This document shows positions 1-11,500 of a stretch of 64,000 nt of DNA, in pieces. Under the pieces are notes generated by a model. The model was not told the DNA's origin and did no database searches. It worked only from the letters and a program-made list of their open reading frames with translations. This stretch comes from Owenia fusiformis (taxonomy: Eukaryota > Annelida > Polychaeta > Sabellida > Oweniidae): contig CAIIXF020000008.1 in assembly GCA_903813345.2 (NCBI GenBank), forward strand, positions 33,692,867 through 33,756,866. The letters run 5' to 3'. Within the stretch, counting starts at the first letter, position 1. The number at the start of each line of letters is the position of its first letter. The translations under genes were made by a program, and so were the position numbers.

Positions 1-149
1 CAATGCTGCTTGGCGGGAGTGGACACGCGCAGGCCACCCTAGGGACTCATCTAACCCCATTTGGGAACGGTATAAATCCGCTAAAAGGAACTTTCAAAAA
101 GCATACAAGTACGCAAGATATGAATTCGAAACAGCAAAATTGAATTAGA
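1..149 (+). pseudogene. LINE (non-LTR retrotransposon) ORF2 fragment
   Basis: Frame 2 reads an open stretch of about 49 codons up to a TAG at 147-149, with the pattern AWREWTRAGHPRD..NPIWERYK followed by SAKRNFQKAYKYARYEFE. This resembles the linker between the endonuclease and reverse transcriptase domains of invertebrate non-LTR elements (a W-x(n)-K-R-x-F-R-K-A-x-R-x-A-R/E-type helix). The window edge cuts its 5' side and the frame is broken at the TAG. It is a dead fragment. The family call comes from recalled consensus style and no search was run. Confidence 0.55.
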
Positions 150-1189
150 ATACCAGATCGATACAGCAAAACTAATGTTCATATGGATGTTACTGAGTTT
201 GCCTTGCAATGATATATACAAAAGACTGTTGATTTTACGAATGACACTAATGGAATTTGATTTTAAAGGAATTAAAATGACATCCCCAATCGCACACATG
301 TGGTGCATGGCCAGGAAATACGATCTTTCCGAAATTGTAAAACTAATGTTAGATAAGAGAGTAACATATTGTCTTAAAACATTCTAACACATCTAAAACA
401 GCCCGCATTCTGTATTCACAACAAACATATGGTACTAGAGTAATAAATGTGTATAAGAGAGTAATAAACTTAAAACATTCTTGATATAGCGGTATGAAGC
501 CAGAGTGAGCTAAAAAAGGTGACCCAAACGAATCACACATCTACTACACTAGCTATTTGATGAGTGTGCATACTATATTCTGTAATTTCATTGGTTTATT
601 GAAACTGTTTCTGTCTTGTGAACCCACTCATCCCCTTCGCCTTGAGCCACCCCCCCCCCACTCTTCGTTATAAACCAAACCACCAGGCCAGAGAAAATTG
701 GACCCCATTTGGTAAATCATATCTACTATCTTGGAGGAGCATCAGAGAGTTGAAACAAGAGAAGGATGATTAGAGCCATTACACAAGATATTTGTGAGCA
801 TCGAGTCACCTGGTGCGTTCGAATTAGCCTCCAGAGATGAGAAATAACCATAAAATTTTGGTCATTTGAGGTAGACCAATGAGACTTGGTAGAATGAAAC
901 AAGGTAGGCTGAGCAAGGTTAAATTGTGCCAAATATGATTTTAAACCCATGCTGAATGACTGAATTATCAACAATTGTTTTTGGTTACCTTTTTTGGCTC
1001 ACCCTGTAGAAAACAGCAACCTAGCAGATAAGCAAATCCCACTGAACAAAACAGTCTATTAAATTTCTAGTCATTTTGGACTTTACATGATCCTAATAAC
1101 CAGGGGCCCCTTTTTGTACCATTCGTAGTCAAAAATGTTCATCAGTCTATTGTTTAATTTACAAATTTCATTAAGTTTCAAAATCTACA
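150..1189. other. AT-rich intergenic stretch, no gene seen
   Basis: I see only short open frames without recognisable domains and a poly-C run near 650. It may include further decayed LINE sequence downstream of the fragment at 1-149, but nothing supports a gene call. Confidence 0.4.
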
Positions 1190-2290
1190 TCCATGATCTG
1201 GGAAACTCTGTCAACAGGTATTTTAGTTATCACATCTTACTTTTCCATGAAAAATGGCAGCTATTTTGAAATGAGTAGCAATATTGAAAATGTCTTCTTG
1301 AACAGAGGTCCAGAGATATTAGCTTAAAAATTCTGAACCATAAATGGCATTTGAAAATTAGCAGCCATATTGGAAATTTCCTTTTGATAAATAGTGGTTA
1401 TCTTGAAAATCTTGAATCTTGAAGAGCTCCCTTGTCCCTAGGTATTAGCATATGAAACCAAATCTGTCCACTGATATTTGAGTTATTGAAGATTATGTTT
1501 TTTCAGCTTTCGGCTATTTCAGCTGCTATCTTGAGGAGAGCTCCTTTATCTCTAGGCATCACTGTATAAAATTTGAACCAAATCAGTCTTCTGGTATATG
1601 ATCATCAAAGATGGTTTTCTACGGAAAAAAGGCAGCCATTTTGAAATTATGTGCCCATCTTGAATATTCCTAATCAAGCACAGATTTTGTGTCAAACACT
1701 GTCCACTGGTATTTGAGTTATCAAAGATAAAGTTTTTTTTATGAAAAATGATGACCATTTTGAAATTCAGCAGCCATCTTGAAAATTTCATCTTGAGCAA
1801 AGCTCCTTTGTACCTCGGCATCAGCATATAAAATTTGAACGAAATCTGTCGACTAGTATTTGAGTTACCAAAGATTATGTTCTTTTATGAAAAATGGTGG
1901 CCATTTTGAAATTGAGCTGCCATTTTCAAAATTTCTTATCAAGCAGGCCTTCTGTGTCCCTCAGCATCTGAACAAAATCCGTCTACTGGTATTCAAGTTA
2001 CACTCTTTTACGAAAAATGGCAGCCATTTTGAAATTCAGCAGCCATCTTGGAAACATCTTCTTAAGCAAAGCCCCTTTGTACCTCGGCATCGGCATATAA
2101 AATTTGAACTAAATCTGACATCTGGTATTTGAGTTATCCACGATTATGTTCTATTACGAAAAATGGCATATAAAATTTGAATCATATCCATCAACTTATA
2201 TTTGAGTTATCGCCTGGACAAATGGACGGATGGACGGACGGACGGACGGACAGCTTTCCTATATCACCCCCTAGAATTTCGTTCGGTGGG
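1190..2290 (-). repeat. Polar tandem array ending in a (GGAC)n tract
   Basis: About eight diverged units of roughly 110-150 bp each carry a phrase like gaaaaatggcagccattttgaaat followed by cagcagccatcttg and a ttgagttat spacer. The array ends in a GGAC/GGAT microsatellite at about 2218-2250 and a conserved tag, ttcgttcggtgggataat. Read on the minus strand, the tag, the GTCC tract and a gataactcaaatat-ttgatgga phrase match the element at 38999-39720, so both belong to one dispersed family. No coding capacity is evident. Confidence 0.7.
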
Positions 2291-2397
2291 ATAATAACCT
2301 GGTAACCATGTGATTAGACAGCTTTATAAGCAACATAACCGTAACATATTCAACAGCATGAAAATTGTCTATTATGTTAGTCTAACATACAACAATA

Positions 2398-3954
2398 ATG
2401 CATTCAAGTTTCTGTCTCAGTCTAACACTAACTTTTTGTATAATCCCATTTGTGGATAGTTACAAGTATGTTGGAATACCACTAATGTGGACCAGTCATT
2501 TCATGGAATTCTTAGGACCATCTAGAGAGCTGATAAACAGAGGACATGAAGTGTATTTCATTGTAGCTTCAAACTGCATGATTCCTAGTGATGTCACAAA
2601 ATCTGGTGTGAAAATACTGACGTATGCTTCTACTGGAAATGAAATTGGAGCAACGGAAGAATTTCAGAATGATGCAATTAAGTCCATCATCAATGGTGAT
2701 GATAATTTATTTAGGAAACACACGAATAAAATAAGGATAAAACAAGGTGACGGTTTATTCAATGATAAAGCTCTGTCTGAACGAGTGAAATCTCTGAATT
2801 TTGATTATGCGATTGTTGATGGTCTCCTTTTCGATCTATATTTGATGCTGTACCCACACAAGTTAGGCATTCCGTATATTCCTTTGACAGCTGCTCTTGG
2901 ATTACACTGGGACGTAGGGGTGCCACATATGCCTTCGGTATATCCTAATCAGTTCACAGACTTCCCAGCTGACATGAACTTTCAACAAAGGGTAGCGAAT
3001 TTATTCATGTATATTATACTGCCATATGTCACTAATTCCTTAAATAACAATCCGGATGACCTCATGGAGAAATATTACCCAGAAGCCCCACCAGGCACAA
3101 CTATGTTGGGAATATTCCGGGATGCCGATCTTTGGTTAATTGATCAAGATCCAATACTTTCTTACCCTCAGCCTACTGTACCCCATATGATATTTGTCGG
3201 TGGTTTAACAACATATCCAGCAAAACCCCTTGAGGCAAACATCAAAAACTTTATTGAATCATCCCAGCATGGCCTTATTGTGGTATCATTTGGGACTTAT
3301 ATGGTTTACCTGCCTATGGAGTTGACACAAATACTGAGTGACGTCTTTTCAAATTTAGAGCAACAAGTAATTTGGAGATTTAAGGGAAAAGCACCGAAAT
3401 CTGTTGGAAATAATGTCAAACTGATGGAATGGATTCCACAAAATGATATCCTAGGTCATCCCAATACAAAACTTTTTATTGGACATGGTGGGAGTATAGG
3501 TCAATACGAAGCTGTTTACCATGCTGTCCCAATGATTTCTATACCTTGTATGCCTATTGATCAGAAACATAATGCTGTGAGAATTGAACATAAAAACTTT
3601 GGTATTGGACTATCTTGGGCAACATTAACAGCTGAACGATTAAACGATACAATAAACAAGATTTTGATGAATCCAAAATATTCAACATCAATAAAAAGAG
3701 CTTCCCGTATGTTCCGTGATCGACAATCGACGCCGCAAGAACTGGCAGCCGATAGCATCATCCATGCAACCAAATATGGAACAAAGCATTTACAGACTCG
3801 AGCAAAAGAAATGACGAAAATCAAATTCTTTATGCTTGATATACTGTTTTTGTTCTCACTGATTGCCATAGCAGTTTGTGTCATACTTTGGTTTCTATTA
3901 AAACGTCTGGTCCAGATGGTTATTAAGAGACAGCTCAAGGCAAAAACTGACTGA
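2398..3954 (+). CDS. UDP-glucuronosyltransferase, single exon
   Basis: The 518-residue protein has the length and layout of a full UGT (typically about 520-530). An N-terminal signal peptide covers residues 1 to about 21, followed by the N-terminal acceptor-binding domain with SHF and the probable catalytic His at 34. The UDP-sugar-binding signature starts at W345 (WIPQND), continues through HGG (363-365) and ends near DQ (387-388). A C-terminal membrane helix lies at about 477-503 with a basic cytosolic tail, so it should be an ER type I membrane enzyme that conjugates UDP-sugars to lipophilic substrates. The frame is uninterrupted, suggesting a retrocopy or an intron-poor UGT lineage. The signature has Ile where most UGTs have Asn (HGGSIGQYEA instead of HGGxN). 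It may lie inside a large UTP25 intron on the opposite strand. The substrate cannot be inferred. Confidence 0.95.
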   Translation: MHSSFCLSLTLTFCIIPFVDSYKYVGIPLMWTSHFMEFLGPSRELINRGHEVYFIVASNCMIPSDVTKSGVKILTYASTGNEIGATEEFQNDAIKSIINGDDNLFRKHTNKIRIKQGDGLFNDKALSERVKSLNFDYAIVDGLLFDLYLMLYPHKLGIPYIPLTAALGLHWDVGVPHMPSVYPNQFTDFPADMNFQQRVANLFMYIILPYVTNSLNNNPDDLMEKYYPEAPPGTTMLGIFRDADLWLIDQDPILSYPQPTVPHMIFVGGLTTYPAKPLEANIKNFIESSQHGLIVVSFGTYMVYLPMELTQILSDVFSNLEQQVIWRFKGKAPKSVGNNVKLMEWIPQNDILGHPNTKLFIGHGGSIGQYEAVYHAVPMISIPCMPIDQKHNAVRIEHKNFGIGLSWATLTAERLNDTINKILMNPKYSTSIKRASRMFRDRQSTPQELAADSIIHATKYGTKHLQTRAKEMTKIKFFMLDILFLFSLIAIAVCVILWFLLKRLVQMVIKRQLKAKTD

Positions 3955-5300
3955 ATGTTATACCTTAGCACCTTAACACAATGATGATATTTTTACTAAT
4001 GTTAATATCAAAAAAAGTATGAGATGTTAAATTGTGGATAAACTTTTATTCCTGGCTCAAGAAATAGAAATACTTCCTAGTATCAAGAAATAGCATACTC
4101 TCGGGTCCAGAAAATTCATACCGTATGTAAGTTGCTTTAAAGGACTGACTGCGCTTCAGTGAACTAAATTCAACATCGTTTTTCTCTTAAATCAATTATC
4201 AAAAGAAATCTAAAAAATACACATTCTCAATGTAATAGACATTAATTAACAATACAATTTGAAAAATACAGTATTTATATACAAATCTTATATATCTGAA
4301 TTTTATGTAATTGCTTAAGTAAACATTAAACGTTTTTTTTGGAATGATCTATATGAGATGGAAAACTGGTCCAAAATGAGGAAACTACAGTTTAAACCAG
4401 GAAAGAACTGTGAAGTTATTTTCCATAAAATTAGAGCTAATCTTCTAAATGGAAGCAAATCAGATCTAAGTATCTCTGAAATTGAAAAGAATGTTCATAC
4501 ACTAAGTAGACAGAGCCGATGAAAAATATTTGATCGGCAGGAATGAGCTTTTGGTTCGGAGTTAACGGTCATTTTGAATTCATTCCTTAGTAGCACATAA
4601 CCTTAAATTAAATGTCTTCAACTCGAGTGATCATTTATTAGAGACATTTTCATCAGCAATAACCTGAACAGTTCGTATAGAACTAAAATACCCATCGCCG
4701 ACTAGTGAAATCGGCTACAATAAAAAGAGTATCAAATAGTTATGACAATTTTCCCAATTTTTCACGTTAAAGCGAATGTAAAGAAAGGTGGTTGCTTCAC
4801 TAAGGCTTTCTAACTCTTCAAAGATGCATATTTGTTGTCTATGAAAAGTACATTCATATCCCTAGAGAATGCACTAAATCTCTCACTTTTGCACAAAAAG
4901 GGGAAATTGACATCACAACATTATTAATGGTCATTATTTGACCATTCGGCAAATTAACCGCTCAGATTAAATAAACCACTTATACAATATTTTTCATTCA
5001 TATTGGTTTTTCCATGCATTTGCAATCAATATCAATTACCTTAATATAAGTGATGTTACATCCATAAAAGAAATGAATAAAACAATTTATTTTCGAAAAA
5101 TTATTCAAAAATAAATCACGGGATAAAAATAAATCATATGATTTTTCTTGATATCAATTTTTCGCAATCACTTCTAGCATTTCAGAATGAAAAATATTCA
5201 ATTCGGGCAACACTCCAGTTGTTCAAAACAACTGAATGTCCCCCATATGTTATGAAATGTGACTTGGTTTTGACCAATCAAAGAATGGGAAGCAGGACGA
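3955..5300. other. Non-coding stretch downstream of UGT
   Basis: AT-rich sequence with no convincing exon on either strand. I specifically looked on the minus strand for the missing C-terminal UTP25 exons (the residues that follow the MQNWDH segment) and saw none. Confidence 0.5.
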
Positions 5301-5308
5301 TTGCAATA

Positions 5309-5520
5309 CAAGGCATTAACATACAAAATGTCACCACCTGCCATTTGTTCAGATGCGTTGTTACAGATGCCATGTACAGATACCAATCACAAACCACCAT
5401 CCACAAAATTGTTTGAGACTATAACAATATGGCACCACTTGATTTGGTGACATAATAATATGACACCACTTGGTGTGGTGACGTAACAATATGACACCAC
5501 CTGATGTGGTGACATAACAA
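5309..5520. repeat. Dispersed GTCACCAC/GTGGTGACATAA repeat
   Basis: Starts with caaggcattaacatacaaaa, then tgtcaccacctgccatttgtt. It ends in three consecutive imperfect palindromes of the form caccact-ggtgtggtgacataa (about 5447-5520). Clear relatives lie at 7528-7657, 50074-50157, 51277-51423 and 52472-52605, with partial or inverted ones near 29485-29575, 30420-30475, 47150-47196, 5735-5762 and 6176-6205. The copy sits just downstream of a UTP25 exon. This looks like a SINE or MITE family; no coding sequence. Confidence 0.7.
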
Positions 5521-5553
5521 GCATGAAGATATTCGGTAAAATTTGGCACTTAC

Positions 5554-8500
5554 TGTAATGTGGTCCCAGTTCTGCATAAGGAAGGTATCTGCCTGGTCAA
5601 ATATCAGGACTTCTATACTGGATAAGAAGTCATAGTCTCGCTTTTCTTCCCTGAAAAAACAAAAATCAAGTCAGGTGTTTTTTCCAGTCGTTTACCAAAT
5701 GCTGACCGCAAAATAATTTCGAGGCTATAACAAATCACCACTTCTGGTGGTGACATAAAAATATATGGAAAAGTCTGAAGTTAGTCTAAAAGAAGGCTTA
5801 CCCCTCAGATCCTATGATGGTTCTTAGTCCCAGGGGCGAGGCAAGGATGATATCAGCTTTGTAGAACTCTGTATACAGCTTCACACTCTTTTTTGCAATA
5901 CCGATACCCACACGAAAGTGATCATCGATATTGCCTTCAAACATCGCCTCAAAATCATCTGAAACACAACAGAATATGTAAAAAGCATGATCTTATATGT
6001 TGAAATGGCAATTTAGAGTTTGCAAGATTTTTACAACATTTTTCAGAGGTTTTCTTCGTAGCAGTATATCAACTGTCTTTCTTTACTTATTTCATATTTA
6101 AAAAAATAAATACATGGCTTGTCGCTTGCTAACTAGAAGAAAATTTAAAACACAAAAAGTCAGAGACGGCACAACAATATGTCACCACCATAGAGGTGAG
6201 GCATACATATAAATTCTAACATGTCCTTTTCTCTAACCTGGTCTGTTGGCTCTCTTTGACTCCTCCTCTAAAGTGGTGAACTCTTTATCAAACCTCTTTC
6301 TGTTATTAACGAAACTCTGCAAATGAAATGATGTTACAATACGGTTTTACGTTAAGCTAACCACCATGCTTGTTTTGTTGAAGGAGTTGGGTAAGATTAT
6401 CACTGTCATTAGACGTTGACAAAACATCAATTGTGCTAAAAATGATGCAGGAAATGATCAAATATCTTAAAAGTAACATTTTTAAAACAAAATCATCAAA
6501 ACACTTTATGTAGTTGTATGAACTAGCTGTACAAGCTAGCTTCATGGGCTAGATGCATAAGCTAGCTGTATGAACTAGCTGTATGAGACAATGGGTAGCT
6601 ACCTGTTTATCATCTGCCAGTAGAGAACAAAGTGTGTTCACTACTTGATATGCTGCATTACGGAACGGCAGAACTACAAGCACCTTAGGTCGGGTTAACC
6701 CCTGATCTCTATATTCACTGAAATAAAAGACAAAATATTCATCTTTTTATCATTTGAATGATTGTATGAATACATACAGGGTGAAACATTAAAATTGAAT
6801 ATTTTTGACCCAAACCATGCTTTATAAATCTTGAAAAGCACCCACTCATTTTGTCTCAGCTCATGCAGAGAAAAATTTGAGATTGGTACGTTTTAACCAT
6901 GTTAGATCCACATACTTCTTCATTACAATTCGAACAATCACTAAATCTAACCATCCACTATCCATCTTAAATGAGCCATAAAAACCTTGTGAGGATCATT
7001 TTGTCTAGAATAATACATTGTGGTTTATACTGTAGATGCATGATAAAAAAATACTCACTCTGGGATATCATCTTTCTTTGATTTTATCTTTGAATTGTGG
7101 GTAATAACCTTTGACCTGGTTCTGAAATGTAAAAGTAAACAACTTACATACATTGTATAGTGAGTTGTATAATATCCTGTATCTGCTGTACCAAATATGA
7201 TGCTTTGCTGTAAAATGTTCTACTGAGATAATAATACTTATTTATTTAAAAGAAAACAAATTAATTTAATATAAATTGAATCATATAAAGGGTAGAATCT
7301 GTGTAATGCAAACGCAACAGGGACCCACCAAAAGTGTTCAGATTTGATGTGTTCGCATTTTAAATTGTAACTAGAACAGTTTTTTTTAGTATAATTTGAA
7401 AAGAAAAATTCATAGCTTATACTCACTTGAGTACATGGTTGAGTATGTGTAGACAATACGTTGTGCGAATTTCCTCCCATTGTGTATAATCAGCCTTTGT
7501 ATACAATAAGTCCTAAACAATAAATACAAGGTATTAACATGCAAAATGTCACCACCTGCCATTTGTTACAGACAAGACTTTGAACACCAACTGCCAGATG
7601 CAGAACACTGTCCACAAAAAAGTTGAGACTATAACAGTATGTGGTGCTGACATAATAACATAAAAGATGGTCTATCAAAATTGATAGTTGTGAAAAGATA
7701 AAGTAATTTCGCAATGGTTTAACACCTTTCCCAAATAAAGAAATTTGAAAAAGTTGATTAGCTGAGAAATGAACTTATTATTGTAAATTTTTTATAATAC
7801 TCGAAAAGTGCTCAATATGGTGAAAAACTGCATGATTCTAAAAGAATTTTTGATCAGATCACTCAAACCACCCTTCTCCTGCTACAGTGAACACGGTGGT
7901 ATGATGAGCTAAGCCAATTGTGGATCATTAAATGCTCATATGCTGAGGTCTGGCTTGTACCCATCTAAAAGAAATGTTCATGTACATGTACCACAAATTG
8001 TTTTAGTAGACCCCTTGTACACATTCTCACCTGATAACTGTTGAATATATTGAACAATGGCTGTTGCAGTGCTGTCAAGGGACCTTCAGATGAGCTGTTT
8101 TCCAAGCAGGTTGAATTTGTCACCTTGAGATTTTTCATTAGTGATTCTTTCACCTGGAATTTCAAAATAATAAGTATATATACAGGGTGTCTCATATTTA
8201 TACACCCCCTCTAAACTCATAAATGTCATAAGGAACAAAATGATAATTATATATACAGAGTGTCTCATATTCATACACCCCCTCTAAACTCATACATGTC
8301 ATAAGGAACAAAATGATACATAGCATGATAGGGTGGCAATGCTAGGAGTTTAGAGGGGTTGCATATGAAACATCCTGTAGATGAAAGTAGTTAACTGTAC
8401 ATGTAAATGCATACACCCCCTCTAAACTCATACATGTCATAAGGAACAAAACGATACATAGCATGATAGGGTGGCAATGCTATGAGTTTGAGGGGGTGCA

Positions 8501-11500
8501 TATGAAACACCCTGTAGATGAAAGTAGTTAAGTGTACATGTAAATTCATACACTTTTAAACACCTCTGCAAGAGTCGCTTTTGATGAATCATTATAAGCA
8601 CCCATTTCCAAAATCAGAATAGCATATAAATCAAAAACATATTTTTAATAGGCAGAAAAAGCCTGATCAGTTTACTCGGCTCACCTCCACAGAACATAGA
8701 CTTACATGCGCCGCAGAGAGATCATTTATTACTGGTGCAGCTACAGGTGAGAAATCTGCAGGTTGTGTGACTATACACTTTCCTATGTGAGGAATCTGAA
8801 ATGGATCAAATATGTGTCCGTAATACAAACTCATTAGGGAGATATGGGATCTTATTTATCCCATTGAACCAATAGTTGGTATTTCAGGGGGAGTAAAATA
8901 CTGTAGAATAGCCACTTTATGCTGAAAGGTTGGGAACTGAAGATTCCCATGGGATGGTCTGAAGGATATAATAACAGCTGAATACTAATAAAAAAATTAG
9001 ACAACATCGCACGTAAATTCTCCCTAATCCGGATCCACTACATATTCAGGTTCTAAAATTCAATGTTCAAAATAGTTAGATTCAATTCAATTCAATTCAA
9101 TTTGTGAGTGAATCATTTCATTGTGTTTTCCTTGAATTTACATATTCACATATCTAAGTTTATCATAAGCCAAACCTACCATTTTCTCTGATTTAGTCCA
9201 TTTTGTTTTATCAGCAAGATTTTCAACAAATGCCTCAGGTATGTCGACCTCTATGTGCTGGCAGAAGGGATCTGAAACAAAAAACAAAAATTCAATCAAA
9301 ACATCTTAACCCAGTGCCAAGAAAAGGGAAAATATCATTAAAATATGGTATTGAAATGTTTATAGTTGAATGAAATTGGAATTAGCAAGTCAACAAACAG
9401 TCCAAATTGTCCAGAGTAGCAGAAAAATTGTTCCTTCCCAGGATCGTTTCTCAACTTGGTGAATAATTCTCAATTTGTACCTATACAGATTTGAAAATTC
9501 GAAACTTGTCAAATCATACCAACTTCTAATATACATGTTTATGGGTTCTTAACTTGGTAAAATGTAATTTTTAACACAACCAGTAGTATCTTGCATCACT
9601 GTGCTTTATCTAAGGAATGAATAATGATCGGCCATTTAATATGGTGAAATCACAATACAACACAATGCATAGATTCCCAGATGCAGATTGCACAATGAAC
9701 GGTTGTTGGCTATGCTGCATTCTGATTGGTTGAGACACTCAAGTAGAAAATAGTCATGCTTGAATTAAGGAATAAATAATGATAGGCCATTCAATATGGT
9801 GAAATTCAGCACGAGTTGGGCAGAATGTTGTACAAAGCACGAACCGAAGGTGAGTGCATTTGTACTAACATTCTGTCCAACGAGTGCTGAATTTCACCAT
9901 ATTGAATGGCCTATCATTATTTATTCCGATTCAAACATAAAAATTAGTAAAAGCCGTGTCTGTGGAACGGGCATGAAGGAAGAATACGCATGCTGTCAAG
10001 GTTCTGAAGTCGGCCGGAAAAATTTTAGAATTTGTTTGGGCTGTTCTATTTTACTCCCCGTTTTACTCACCGACTGCAAACTTGAAGTCAGCCATAGTTA
10101 AATAGTTACAGTAGTTACGGAGGGAGTAAAAAAGAACAGCTATCCCCGGACAGAGCCCCAGATGTGCAGCTGAGATGTGACGTCACTCAAAACAATGCAA
10201 ATTGCAGATTGAATAGAGCATGGTCGTACATCTATGGAGAATTAGAGAACGTTCAATATTGGCTATGCTGCATTCTGATTGGTTGAGAAATTCGAATAGA
10301 GCACGGTCATGTTTGAATAATATTTTAAGCATGTTTATATATGTACCTGATTCATCATTATCTTGTTTTTCCTCAGCAACTTCATCCTCATCAGATTCAC
10401 TCTCATCATCTTCCTCATCAATTTGTTCCTCATCTTCATCATCTGTATCCTCCTCTGCATCCTCCTTTTCCTCTACATCTTCATCTTTCTCTGCGCCTTC
10501 TTCTTCATCATCATCTTCTTCAGCAGCATCTTCAATATCATCTTCAGACTCCTCACTATCTTCACCGGATGACTCATCATTATCAATCTCTACAAATCAA
10601 GAAAAATATCATAAGTATTTTATTGAAATGTAGAGTAAGGGATAACAAGAACACTAATGTGTACAAAATGTCCCCACCAAGTGGTGATCCCGTGAAATGG
10701 TTATCCTGAAAATGAGTAGACAAGACTTTACCAACACAATTTGAGGACAGAAAATCCAAAGTGGCCACCTTAAAATTTACCCAGAATGCCAAAAATGTAG
10801 TCAGTTCTAGATTTTCATACTAAGAACCACCCCTGAAAATTTGAAATTGATCCGTCACACAGTTAACCAGAAAACATGTAAACAAGACTTTACAGACAAG
10901 ATTTCAGGATGGAAAATCCAAAATGGCTGCCTTGACATTTACCCAGAATGTCAAAAAACTAATCTGTTTGTAGATTTTCATACTAAGAATCATCCCTGAA
11001 AATATGAAATTGATCTACCAAACGGTTCACCTGAAAACAGGTAGACAAGACTTTACAGACAAAATTTTAGGACAGAAAATCCAAAATGGCTGCTTTAACA
11101 TTTACGCAGAATGCAAAAAAACTGATCAGATGTAGATTTTCATACGAAAAATCATCCCTGAAAATTTGAAATTGATCTATCAAACCGTTCACCTAAAAAC
11201 GCGTAGACAAGACTTTACAGGCAAGATTTTAAGACGGAAAATCCAAAATAGCTGCCGACATTTACCCAGAATGCAAAAAAACTAATCAGTTCTAGATTTT
11301 CATACTAAGAATCATTCCTGAAAATTTGAAATTGATCTACCAAACAGTTCACCTGAAAACGAGTAGACAAGACTTTACAGACAAGATTTTAGGAAGGAAA
11401 ATCCAAAATGGCTGCCTTGACATTTTCCCAGAATGCCAAAAAACTAATGAGATCTAGATTTTTATACTAAGTATCATCCCTGAAAATTTGAAATTGATCC

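Noticed and set aside
10341-10709. Plus-strand frames rich in Ser or His/Leu over 10347-10589
   Set aside because: Antisense shadow of the acidic UTP25 exon, whose GAA/GAT codons create long open frames on the other strand.
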